64,000 nt of DNA from Pleomorphochaeta sp963678575 (GTDB taxonomy: Bacteria > Spirochaetota > Spirochaetia > Sphaerochaetales > Sphaerochaetaceae). The translations under genes and the position numbers were made by a program. The notes below the pieces were generated by a model. It was not told the origin of the DNA, ran no database searches, and saw only the letters and a program-made list of their open reading frames with translations. Location: positions 1,550,001 through 1,614,000 of the forward strand of contig CAXXHV010000002.1 of the NCBI GenBank assembly GCA_963678575.2. Direction: 5' to 3'. Numbering within the stretch: the first letter of the stretch is position 1; each line of letters starts with the position of its first letter. Of this stretch, positions 36,979 to 45,140 are shown one piece after another.

Positions 36979-37581
36979 ATGAATACTTTTATATCAGCTT
37001 TTCTATTAGGGCTATCATTAATTTTGGCCATAGGTGCTCAAAATGCATTTGTTTTAAAACAAGGGCTTAAAAAACAGTATGTTTTTATGATTAGTATGAT
37101 TTGTGGTTTATCAGATGCTATTTTGATAACACTAGGAGTCTCAGGGTTTGGAATAATAATCCAAAAGTTTCCCTTAGTTATAACTTTTTCCAAATATGGC
37201 GGTTTTTTATTTTTAACTATCTATGCAATAAAAAGCATCTATTCTTCTTTTAAAAAATCTGAAGCAATAGATACAAATACAGATATTAAAGCATCCAGAG
37301 TAAAAGCAGCTCTTATTTGTTTAGCCTTAACTTGGCTAAATCCCCATGTATATCTTGATACTGTAATACTTTTAGGCTCAGTTTCTACGCAATTCCCTGA
37401 TCAAAAGTTACAGTTTACGTTTGGTGCAATTTCAGCTTCTTTTATATTCTTTTTCTCTTTAGGCTATGGGTCTAGATTCTTTACACCACTTTTTAAAAAC
37501 CCGAAATCATGGAAAGTATTAGATTTTATAATTGGTATTATTATGCTGTCGATAGCAATAAGATTATTATTGATGAAATAA
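36979..37581 (+). CDS. LysE/ArgO-family amino acid exporter
   Basis: 200 residues, six membrane helices. Start of helix 1 is followed by the family motif ILAIGAQNAFVLKQGLKKQYV, and TWLNPHVYLDTVILLGSVS (both about 20 residues) is the second hallmark of LysE/ArgO proteins. It would export basic amino acids such as lysine or arginine. It stands alone, divergent from the TTT operon with 430 bases between. No strong ribosome site precedes the ATG. Confidence 0.92.
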   Translation: MNTFISAFLLGLSLILAIGAQNAFVLKQGLKKQYVFMISMICGLSDAILITLGVSGFGIIIQKFPLVITFSKYGGFLFLTIYAIKSIYSSFKKSEAIDTNTDIKASRVKAALICLALTWLNPHVYLDTVILLGSVSTQFPDQKLQFTFGAISASFIFFFSLGYGSRFFTPLFKNPKSWKVLDFIIGIIMLSIAIRLLLMK

Positions 37582-38013
37582 TTCTTTGTAAATTTATTTA
37601 ATTGTAATTATACAGATTTTTTACTTTTAATATAATTTTATTAAATCTATATTAGTAGATTAATAGAATAAGAAGTAAAATAATTCATGCTCTATTACAA
37701 TAATTTTCTATATAAAAGAGGGTCTTTTTTTATTATACTAAAAAAATATATTCAATAATTTATAGTTAGACTAATTTTCTTTTTATATACAAATTTAATT
37801 TTAATAATGTTTAACAATCTAATAACAAATAAAAAAAAAGCAAAGAAACTGAAGTTGCAAAAAGCTAGAGCCTTTGTAATCGGCTTTAACTAAAAAACGA
37901 TTAGAATGCACAACCTCATTAATGAAGCACATTGAACCTGGGAATGGATCAAATCACTTCAATGAAGAATCACCTCAAAAAGTAGAAATATTTAAACTTA
38001 CTTGTTTATTTAA
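37582..38013. other. Gene-free stretch after the exporter gene
   Basis: A weak terminator-like hairpin (AAAAGA-GGG-TCTTTT, 37714-37728) may end the exporter transcript. From about 37888 to 38076 one plus-strand frame is open (for example HIEPGNGSNHFNEESPQKVE) but has no ribosome site, and I recognise nothing in it; it could be chance or a relic. Confidence 0.3.
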
Positions 38014-38066
38014 TAAAAAAAAAGAATCATTGCTTATCTTCAAAACAAAGACTAAAGCAACGATTC
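38014..38066 (-). terminator. Intrinsic terminator of the TRAP/dehydrogenase operon
   Basis: Arms 38024-38035 (GAATCATTGCTT) and 38055-38066 (AAGCAACGATTC) pair with one G-T; on the minus strand the stem is followed by nine T. It lies ~230 bases past the dehydrogenase stop. Confidence 0.7.
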
Positions 38067-38298
38067 CAAAATATTAATTATGCTATATTTTTGGAGATTT
38101 TTGTTTCCAAAAGATTATTTTATGAAAGAAATATAAATAACATAATTAACACAATTTATATTGCCTCCTTTATTTAAACTAAAAATAGATTACACAACTA
38201 TAAAATTAAAGAAAGTAATAGTAATTATTTTTTATTAGCTTACTAATCTATTAGTGTTAAATTATTTGATTTATGTTTTTTAATATTATAATTCTATT

Positions 38299-39393
38299 TT
38301 ATATATTTGATCTAAAATCAGATACTAATTCTTCAGATTTTTTAATAGAGTTAAAAACTAGTTCTTTAGTTATGTTTTTATTTATATTATGAGTCCTACT
38401 ATTAGGTCTGCTTGAAAATTCTGAAATGATATTTATTTCATTATTTGTTAAGTTCTTAATACCCAAATCAGTTAATGAGCAAGGTAGTCCTATTTCATGA
38501 TAAAATTCTAAAATTTCTTTTATAAATGAAATACTTCTATTTTCTATAATTAATTCTGTCAAAAGGGCAACAGCTACTTCTTCACCATGAAGTGCGTGAA
38601 TATCATCAATTAAAGTATATCCTTGAGAAATACCATGTGCTCCTGCAACTCCACAGCCTTCAAATCCAAGCCCGCTTAACAATACATTTGCTTCAATTAT
38701 CTTTTCAAAAGATTCACTAATAATGCCTTTTTTTGCTGAATCTACTGCATCTTTTGAATATTTAATAATTACATCATAGCAGGTTTTTGCAATAGCAAGA
38801 GAAGTTTCAGTTCTTTTTGCTCCAAAGAAATTATCAACGTTTGATTCTTCGCATTGAATAGCTTCAAAATATGTTGCAAGCGCATCCCCTATTCCTGCAA
38901 TTAAAAATCTAATTGGAGCCTTAATTATCAAAGAAGTATCAACATAAATTGCTTCAGGATTTGTGTTCAAAGATTTAGGGCCTAAAAATTTTCCTTCTTT
39001 TGTATATGTTATAATAAGTCTACTGGTTGCTGCATCATTTGAAGCTATTGTAGGTATTATCACAACTGGAATATTTAAACCTAGTTTTACAGATTTTGCT
39101 GCATCCTGAGATTTTCCACCACCAAAGCCAATTACAAAATCACATTTTTCTTCTTTGCATTTTTGATTTAACCTTTCCAATTCTTCTGGATTAGTTTCTC
39201 CAGAAAAATCTACAGAATAAGAAAATAAACCTTGTTTTTTAAGAGATTTTATTAATCTATTACCATAAGTTTGCTTAATATATGGATCAGAAACAATAAA
39301 AGCTTTTGTCCCAAAAATATTCATTTCAGATCCTAGTGTGTCTAACAAATTCTCCCCTTGTTTGTATATCAAAGGGAATCCCATAATTTTCAT
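38299..39393 (-). CDS. Iron-containing alcohol dehydrogenase, glycerol dehydrogenase-like
   Basis: 364 residues. NAD-binding GFGGGKSQDAAKSV (about 89-102), PTIASNDAATS, and the metal ligands Asp170 (GIGDALATYFEA), His253 (GAHGISQG) and His269 (HALHGEEVA), the exact GldA pattern. It would oxidise glycerol or a related polyol or hydroxy compound with NAD. Last gene of the TRAP operon, 51 bases after dctP, so its substrate may be what the transporter brings in. Confidence 0.9.
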   Translation of the reverse strand: MKIMGFPLIYKQGENLLDTLGSEMNIFGTKAFIVSDPYIKQTYGNRLIKSLKKQGLFSYSVDFSGETNPEELERLNQKCKEEKCDFVIGFGGGKSQDAAKSVKLGLNIPVVIIPTIASNDAATSRLIITYTKEGKFLGPKSLNTNPEAIYVDTSLIIKAPIRFLIAGIGDALATYFEAIQCEESNVDNFFGAKRTETSLAIAKTCYDVIIKYSKDAVDSAKKGIISESFEKIIEANVLLSGLGFEGCGVAGAHGISQGYTLIDDIHALHGEEVAVALLTELIIENRSISFIKEILEFYHEIGLPCSLTDLGIKNLTNNEINIISEFSSRPNSRTHNINKNITKELVFNSIKKSEELVSDFRSNI

Positions 39394-39444
39394 TATTCCT
39401 CCACTTTTATTGTAGGGGGAAGCCCCCCCACAATAAGTAAATAT

Positions 39445-40482
39445 CTATAAATTGCTTTCAGCTTCTGCAATTGCAGTTTCTAATTTATTTAACCATTCAT
39501 CTCCGTATTTTTCGCTATACCAAGATTTCATAGCTTCTCTAGCAGGTAAGAAAGTAGCTCTTTCTTCTTCTGTTAATTCATGTATTTTTCCACCACCAGC
39601 AACAAATTCTTCATTTGCTTTAATTTCTTTTTGTTGGTTAAATGCTGTTTGAATTGCTGTTCCTTCATGAATTGCATCAATTACTACTTGTTGTAAGTCA
39701 GCAGGAAGACTATCTAAGAAAGATTGACTAACGAAATAGAAACCAAATAAGAAAGTATGTCTATCTAATACACCAAATTTTAAGCTTTCATCTAAATTAT
39801 TAGACATAATATCTGGAGAAGCAATTTTCAAACCTTCAATAATCCCTGAAGACAAACTAGTATAAACCTCATTCCAGGCAACAGGAGTTGGAGAAGCTCC
39901 ACATTGAGATGTAAATTCTTGTTGTAATGGAGAACTAATTGTTCTTATTTTTAAACCATTTAAATCTTCAACACTTTTAACTTCTTTTTTTGTAGTATAG
40001 AAAGATCTCCATCTACCTCCATCACAAACCCCAACTAATTTTACATTAGGTAAAACACTTTGAATTTCTACACTCATTTCTTCGAAGAAATTACCTTTCA
40101 TCAATTCAACTACAACATCATCACCTGGAATCAAATATTGTAAATCAACTACAGCCATTTCTGGTAAAAATGGAGTCACACCACCAATAGAAGTATGTGC
40201 AATTTCTAAGACGCCTTCATCAACTTGCTCCATTACTTCTTGGTAATTACCTAATTGTGAGCCTGGATATAATTGGACAGTAATTTGTCCATTAGAATTA
40301 GCTTCAATTGCATCCTTTATAGCTTTTGATCCAATATAATCATCATTATTTTCTGTTGCAGGCCCTGCATGTGATAATTTGATAACCCATTGTTTCTCTG
40401 AAGTTTCTTCAGCATTTCCGCTTGCAAATAATGCCATTGCTACAACAACTAAAAGCATTAAAGTTAATAATTTTTTTTTCAT
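39445..40482 (-). CDS. dctP: TRAP transporter binding protein (DctP type)
   Basis: 345 residues. Signal peptide ending LFASGNAEE (no lipobox Cys), then the DctP fold: WVIKLSHAGPATENNDDYIG, GQITVQLYPGSQLGNYQEV, and the carboxylate-binding Arg region LNGLKIRTISSPLQQEF. Third gene in the order Q-M-P; most TRAP operons start with P. Substrate unknown, probably a small organic acid or polyol-derived acid. Confidence 0.93.
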   Translation of the reverse strand: MKKKLLTLMLLVVVAMALFASGNAEETSEKQWVIKLSHAGPATENNDDYIGSKAIKDAIEANSNGQITVQLYPGSQLGNYQEVMEQVDEGVLEIAHTSIGGVTPFLPEMAVVDLQYLIPGDDVVVELMKGNFFEEMSVEIQSVLPNVKLVGVCDGGRWRSFYTTKKEVKSVEDLNGLKIRTISSPLQQEFTSQCGASPTPVAWNEVYTSLSSGIIEGLKIASPDIMSNNLDESLKFGVLDRHTFLFGFYFVSQSFLDSLPADLQQVVIDAIHEGTAIQTAFNQQKEIKANEEFVAGGGKIHELTEEERATFLPAREAMKSWYSEKYGDEWLNKLETAIAEAESNL

Positions 40483-40521
40483 AAAATTCTCCTTTTGTTT
40501 GAAAAAATTTTTATATTTAAA

Positions 40522-41805
40522 TTAAATTGGTAAACCAACTAATTTTGGTAAGAAAAGTGATATTCCTGGAACAAAAGTCAGCAAAAATATTACACTTATA
40601 TGAACAGCCCAATATGGAACCATTTTTCTAATTATTGGACCAATAGGAAGTTTTGATACTGTTGAAGCTGCAAACAATACAAGTCCAAACGGAGGTGTTG
40701 CTAAGCCTACTGTTAAGTTTACGCACATTACTATTGCAAAGTGAGTTGGATTTACATTAAATGCTAATAAAGCAGGGCTAAGGATAGGTCCTAAAATCAT
40801 AATAGCTGGCCCAGCATCTAAGAACATTCCAGCAATAAATAAAATTAAGTTACACAGTAATAAAAAAACAACTTTACTACTTATATTTGCTAATAAAAAT
40901 TCAGCAAGTCTTTGAGGAATTTGTGTCACCGTTAAAACCCAACCAAACATTGCAGCTGCTCCTATTACTAGTAGCAATACAGCAGATTCTTTTCCTGCTT
41001 CTAAGAATATTTTAGGTAAATCAGACAATTTTAAATCTTTATAAACAAATAGACCTAATATCAAGGAATATAAAACAGCTAATACAGCAGCTTCTGTAGC
41101 AGTACAAATACTAAATAAAATACCGCCGAGAATAATTATTGGTGTAAATAAAGGCAATATACCACCTTTAATTGCAGCAACTTTTTCTTTATGATTCATT
41201 TTTTCACGTCTTGGATAATTATTTTTTATAGCAATTTTTCTTGTCATTAACATAAGCCCAAGCCCCATGATTATTCCTGGGATAACTCCAGCTGCAAATA
41301 ATGCACCAGTTGATACTTCCATCATAAAGGCATAAACAATCATAATTATGCTTGGAGGTATTATTGGTCCAATAATAGAAGAAGCTGCTGTTACTGCTGC
41401 TGAAAAATCTGTTGGATACCCTTCATCTTCCATAGCAGGAATTAAAATTGATCCTAAAGAAGATGTATCTGCAATAGCTGAACCGCTTAAACCTGCAAAT
41501 AAAATACTCGACAAAATATTTACTTGAGCTAATCCTCCATGCATATGACAAACAAATGCATTAGCTAAGTTGATTAATCTTCTTGTAACTCCGCCCCTAT
41601 TCATAATTGATCCAGCTAGAATAAAAAGAGGTACCGCTAATAATACAAATTTATTAATACCTGCATAATTTCTCTGCACTAATGATCCTAGCATTACAAC
41701 TTGATCATTTAAGATAAAATCTACAAAAGGTCCTAAGGATAAAGAAAACACTATTGGAAGACCTATTACAGCAGATAAGACTATAACTATTATATATATA
41801 GGCAT
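40522..41805 (-). CDS. dctM: TRAP transporter large membrane subunit (DctM)
   Basis: 427 residues, about 12 membrane segments. Signatures: VPLFILAGSIMNRGGVTRRLINLANAFV (start given), GLSGSAIADTSSLGSILIPAM, ASSIIGPIIPPSIIMIVYAF and TPPFGLVLFAAS. It is the Na-coupled channel. Its start is one base after the dctQ stop. Confidence 0.94.
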   Translation of the reverse strand: MPIYIIVIVLSAVIGLPIVFSLSLGPFVDFILNDQVVMLGSLVQRNYAGINKFVLLAVPLFILAGSIMNRGGVTRRLINLANAFVCHMHGGLAQVNILSSILFAGLSGSAIADTSSLGSILIPAMEDEGYPTDFSAAVTAASSIIGPIIPPSIIMIVYAFMMEVSTGALFAAGVIPGIIMGLGLMLMTRKIAIKNNYPRREKMNHKEKVAAIKGGILPLFTPIIILGGILFSICTATEAAVLAVLYSLILGLFVYKDLKLSDLPKIFLEAGKESAVLLLVIGAAAMFGWVLTVTQIPQRLAEFLLANISSKVVFLLLCNLILFIAGMFLDAGPAIMILGPILSPALLAFNVNPTHFAIVMCVNLTVGLATPPFGLVLFAASTVSKLPIGPIIRKMVPYWAVHISVIFLLTFVPGISLFLPKLVGLPI

Positions 41806-41806
41806 A

Positions 41807-42310
41807 TTAAATATCTCCTTTTTTTAATCTTAGAAATGATTCAAATAATTGTTGAATACAGATAGGCAACATAAGTCCATATCCTATAGGTAATGACAGA
41901 TATGCATAACCAAATTTTATCCAGTCTAAGCTGGGTACTATTCTTCTCATCCCTTTCATTGAAAATTTCCATCCGTAATACAAATAAATTACGGAAATAA
42001 AAACTATTAATAAAATATTTATAACATTTATTAAGGATTGTGCTTTTTGAGGAGCTTTCTTGATTAACATATCTATTGCAACATGTTTATTGTTAAACAA
42101 GCCTATAGGAGCTCCTAACATGGTCATCCAAATCATAATTATTAATGTTGCATCTTCACTCCAAGTTATAGAATTATTGAGTACATAACGTGAAAAAACA
42201 GCAATTAATACTATGAAAAATAACATAAACATGCATAAACAGATTATTTTACCTAGCACCTTGCATAATTTTTCATTAAATGAGAACAATAATTTATAGA
42301 TTTTGTTCAT
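41807..42310 (-). CDS. dctQ: TRAP transporter small membrane subunit (DctQ)
   Basis: 167 residues with four membrane helices and the DctQ signature SRYVLNNSITWSEDATLIIM followed by WMTMLGAPIGLFNNKHVAIDM. First gene of the operon; TAGGAG precedes the ATG. The Crp/Fnr gene lies upstream on the same strand, behind its own terminator. Confidence 0.92.
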   Translation of the reverse strand: MNKIYKLLFSFNEKLCKVLGKIICLCMFMLFFIVLIAVFSRYVLNNSITWSEDATLIIMIWMTMLGAPIGLFNNKHVAIDMLIKKAPQKAQSLINVINILLIVFISVIYLYYGWKFSMKGMRRIVPSLDWIKFGYAYLSLPIGYGLMLPICIQQLFESFLRLKKGDI

Positions 42311-42378
42311 AGTTTCTCCTATTGTTTTTTTATTTAAGAAAATAGTAATTTTAATTGTATTTTGTTTTGTTAATTAAG

Positions 42379-42411
42379 AAGTTATCATTGAATATTTACC
42401 AAAGTTGTCAT
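42379..42411. promoter_or_regulatory. Direct repeat upstream of the TRAP operon
   Basis: AAGTTATCAT (42379-42388) and AAGTTGTCAT (42402-42411) are near-identical, 23 bases apart, between the Crp-family gene and dctQ. They could be a regulator site, perhaps for the Crp/Fnr protein, although they do not match the usual TTGAT-ATCAA box. Confidence 0.3.
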
Positions 42412-42427
42412 TTAAACTACATTTTGT

Positions 42428-42460
42428 AAAAAAAACAAGCTTTTTCAAGCTTGCTTTTTT
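42428..42460. terminator. Bidirectional intrinsic terminator
   Basis: CAAGCTT (42436-42442), loop TTTC, AAGCTTG (42447-42453), with an A-tract before and a T-tract after, so it works on either strand. The Crp-family stop codon lies in the flanking tract, so it ends that gene's transcript. Confidence 0.8.
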
Positions 42461-43178
42461 ACAAAATAAAAACATTTTCTGTATATTCAAGTAATTTTTC
42501 ATAGTCTAGAACTTGAATTTTCTTTGTCCCACACCATTTACATACTTCGTCTTTTTTCAATTTTGCCAAACATTTACATAGAGTTCCACGATGCATTCCT
42601 AAAAAAATTGCAATTTCTTGCTGTGTTATTTTCATAGGAAATTCATCCTTTAAATCATAATATTGCCCCATATTATATAAAAACCTACATACTTTTCCAA
42701 ATTCATTATCAGTTAAAAATTCAGTTTGTTGATGCAATAAAACTCCAACTTTATATGACATATATTCAAGCAAATTTCTTTGTAAATCATTATTTAAAAG
42801 TAAATTATTAGCCTTTAATACTGTATTTGAAAAGAAATATATTTCACTTTCTTCCACAGCAGAAAAAACAACATAAACCCCTATCTTATTAAAAAAAGCA
42901 CTTTCTCCGAAAATATTTCCTTCTGTAATATACATTAAAATTGCTTCATTACCATTTATATCTGAGGAGGATAATCGAATACTACCTTTTTTTATATAAT
43001 AAAAACCATCAAAAATATTTCCATCGCCTCTTATTATTTTATTTTTTTTTAAATTATATTTTTTTGCTACATTAATATAGTTTTCCCAAAGTTTACACAT
43101 ATCTTTCTTTAACCAAGTTGAAAAATATTGCCAACTATTTCCGTCAATTATCAATTCATCCATACTATTTTTTTCCAT
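42459..43178 (-). CDS. Crp/Fnr-family regulator
   Basis: 239 residues: cyclic-nucleotide-binding-like beta barrel (about 30-140, GNIFDGFYYIKKGSIRLSS and EGNIFGESAFF) and a C-terminal helix-turn-helix (MKITQQEIAIFLGMHRGTLCKCLAKL). The N-terminus lacks the Cys cluster of oxygen-sensing Fnr proteins; Cys pairs appear only near the C-terminus (VCKWCGTKK). Encoded upstream of the TRAP operon on the same strand and divergent from the signalling operon; it probably controls the TRAP genes. Confidence 0.88.
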   Translation of the reverse strand: MEKNSMDELIIDGNSWQYFSTWLKKDMCKLWENYINVAKKYNLKKNKIIRGDGNIFDGFYYIKKGSIRLSSSDINGNEAILMYITEGNIFGESAFFNKIGVYVVFSAVEESEIYFFSNTVLKANNLLLNNDLQRNLLEYMSYKVGVLLHQQTEFLTDNEFGKVCRFLYNMGQYYDLKDEFPMKITQQEIAIFLGMHRGTLCKCLAKLKKDEVCKWCGTKKIQVLDYEKLLEYTENVFIL

Positions 43179-43487
43179 GCCTCATTCTAAAACATAAATA
43201 TTAAATGCACAATAAAATTATTATCCCTTTACTTCTTAGCTTTTTTCTATTATTTGAGAGAGTAAAAAGTGTTTATTGAAATTATTTATTATACATTTAT
43301 TTTAAGAGTTTCTTATACATAGACAATTAATATAACAATAAAAAGCTTATGACATTTGCTATTCTTATTACAACAGATATTGTAATCAACACCTATTACT
43401 GATTGCTATATCAACTTGAATTTATAATTAGTTTTCTACATTTAAAATAATATGTTATAATACAAACATAAATTAACAGAGGTTAAC

Positions 43488-43835
43488 ATGAGACTTAAGT
43501 ATTATATTTCATTAGTAAAGACTCTTTTTAATTTTTTTATATTACCAGTGATATCTCTGGTTCGCTTTCTTAAAAATCTTAACATTGTAATTTATAGAGA
43601 ATTTAACCGACTAAATAATATATTTAAAGAAATCAATTTACAAATAAATTTTTATATCATAAATGATATGCAATCAATTCAAATAATTTCTAAAGCACCT
43701 ATTTTGCATAAAGCTCCCATATTCTGCAATTCTGAATTTGAATTATCATTAAAGTTAGAGAAAAAGAACCTAATTAACATAAATTCATTATTTAACAGAA
43801 TTCTTCCTCTCAAACAGTTTAGGTTATTAATATGA
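43488..43835 (+). CDS. Small membrane-anchored protein of unknown family
   Basis: 115 residues. AGAGG precedes ATG 43488. A hydrophobic segment at about residues 10-27 could anchor it in the membrane; the remainder is Ile/Leu/Asn/Lys-rich with no motif I recognise. Its TGA overlaps the ATG of the binding protein (ATGA at 43832), so it is translated and coupled to it. It may be a small partner of the signalling proteins that follow, or a worn fragment of a larger gene; sequence alone does not decide. Confidence 0.55.
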   Translation: MRLKYYISLVKTLFNFFILPVISLVRFLKNLNIVIYREFNRLNNIFKEINLQINFYIINDMQSIQIISKAPILHKAPIFCNSEFELSLKLEKKNLININSLFNRILPLKQFRLLI

Positions 43836-45106
43836 AAAAACATTTAATAATTCCATTGCTTATTCTTTTCATTTTGATTTTATCATTAGTGTTCTTTCTT
43901 TTTACTAATTCAAATAGAAAGCAAATCACTGAATTAAAATTTAGAATCACTTGGGAACAACTTTCTTCAAGAGGCATCGCCATAAATAAAATTGTAGAAG
44001 CTTACAACACTTCACAAAATAAAATTCATGTAACTATGGTAGGAGGAAATGAAGACCATAATGACTTAGCTTCACTTCTAGATACAGATGATATTGACGT
44101 ATACATGATACCTTATAGATATATAAGAGATCATCAAATCTCAGATGAATTATTACTTCTTACTAAACTATTTTCAGAAAAAGAAGAATCTTATTATGAA
44201 TCTATTAAATCCTTAGCAAAGTCTGAAAAAGGGATTGTCGCAATACCTTGGATTGGGCATTCAATGGGTTTAATTTATAATAAGGATATTACTGATCTTG
44301 CTGGAGTTGATCCTAACAACTTCAATTCCATTGAGGATTTGCTTAATGCATGTGAAACCATCAATAAAAAAACTGGACATAAAGGGTTAGGTCTTATCGG
44401 AGCTGATAGCCATGATTTAACCTGGATGATGAGCCAATTTATTTATTCCTTTGGTGGAAAACTAACTGAGGTTAATACACAAACCCAACAAACATCCATT
44501 CTTATTAATTCTCAGGAGAGTAAAGATGCTATTAACTTTTATATAAACAAACTAGGTAAATATGCACAAGAAGGCTGGCAAGAACATACGGGCATAGATG
44601 TAATGGACTCCTTTAGAAATAGTGAAATTGCATTTGAAATACAAGGTCCATGGGGAATAACTGATATATGGAAGTGTGGATGCAAATTTGATGTCAAAGC
44701 TATATCGCTTACACAAATGAATATGTACTCTGAAGTGGGACCTTTAATGTTAGCAATTTCAAAAGATTCAAAAAACATTGAGAGTGCAAAAGATTTTATT
44801 CGATATTTAACTGAAAAAAATACACTCGAGAGAATTATGGATGGTGAATATGATGATAAATATGAACAATACTACCCCTACCGAATTCCTCTGAATAAAG
44901 ATATGAAGGATTCTATATTTTTTAAGAAATACCCTGAATTTCTTGTTTTTATTGAAGGATATAATAAACCTAGTATAAATACACCAACTACAGAATGGGC
45001 GGAAAACTATAAAGATTTATATGCCTACTATATTCACCAAGCGATTCTTAAAAATATAACAATTGATGAAGCATTACAGTCAATAGCGAATAAAAAAGCA
45101 AAATAA
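43832..45106 (+). CDS. Family 1 extracellular solute-binding protein, orphan (no ABC permease)
   Basis: 424 residues. An uncleaved-looking N-terminal membrane segment (about 5-26), then a sugar-type SBP fold: FRITWEQLSSRGIAINKIVEAYN, AIPWIGHSMGLIYNKDI, GGKLTEVNT and FEIQGPWGITDI. No permease or ATPase gene is in the operon. Instead a histidine kinase with a sensory ectodomain follows after 34 bases, so this protein probably presents a ligand to the sensor, as ChvE and LuxP do in other bacteria, rather than importing it. Confidence 0.85.
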   Translation: MKKHLIIPLLILFILILSLVFFLFTNSNRKQITELKFRITWEQLSSRGIAINKIVEAYNTSQNKIHVTMVGGNEDHNDLASLLDTDDIDVYMIPYRYIRDHQISDELLLLTKLFSEKEESYYESIKSLAKSEKGIVAIPWIGHSMGLIYNKDITDLAGVDPNNFNSIEDLLNACETINKKTGHKGLGLIGADSHDLTWMMSQFIYSFGGKLTEVNTQTQQTSILINSQESKDAINFYINKLGKYAQEGWQEHTGIDVMDSFRNSEIAFEIQGPWGITDIWKCGCKFDVKAISLTQMNMYSEVGPLMLAISKDSKNIESAKDFIRYLTEKNTLERIMDGEYDDKYEQYYPYRIPLNKDMKDSIFFKKYPEFLVFIEGYNKPSINTPTTEWAENYKDLYAYYIHQAILKNITIDEALQSIANKKAK

Positions 45107-45140
45107 GTTCAAAAATATAAGATAAAAGGAGTAGACATAA

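Noticed and set aside
42459..43178. Oxygen-sensing Fnr protein
   Set aside because: The N-terminal Cys cluster needed for the Fe-S centre is missing; the only Cys pairs are at the C-terminus.
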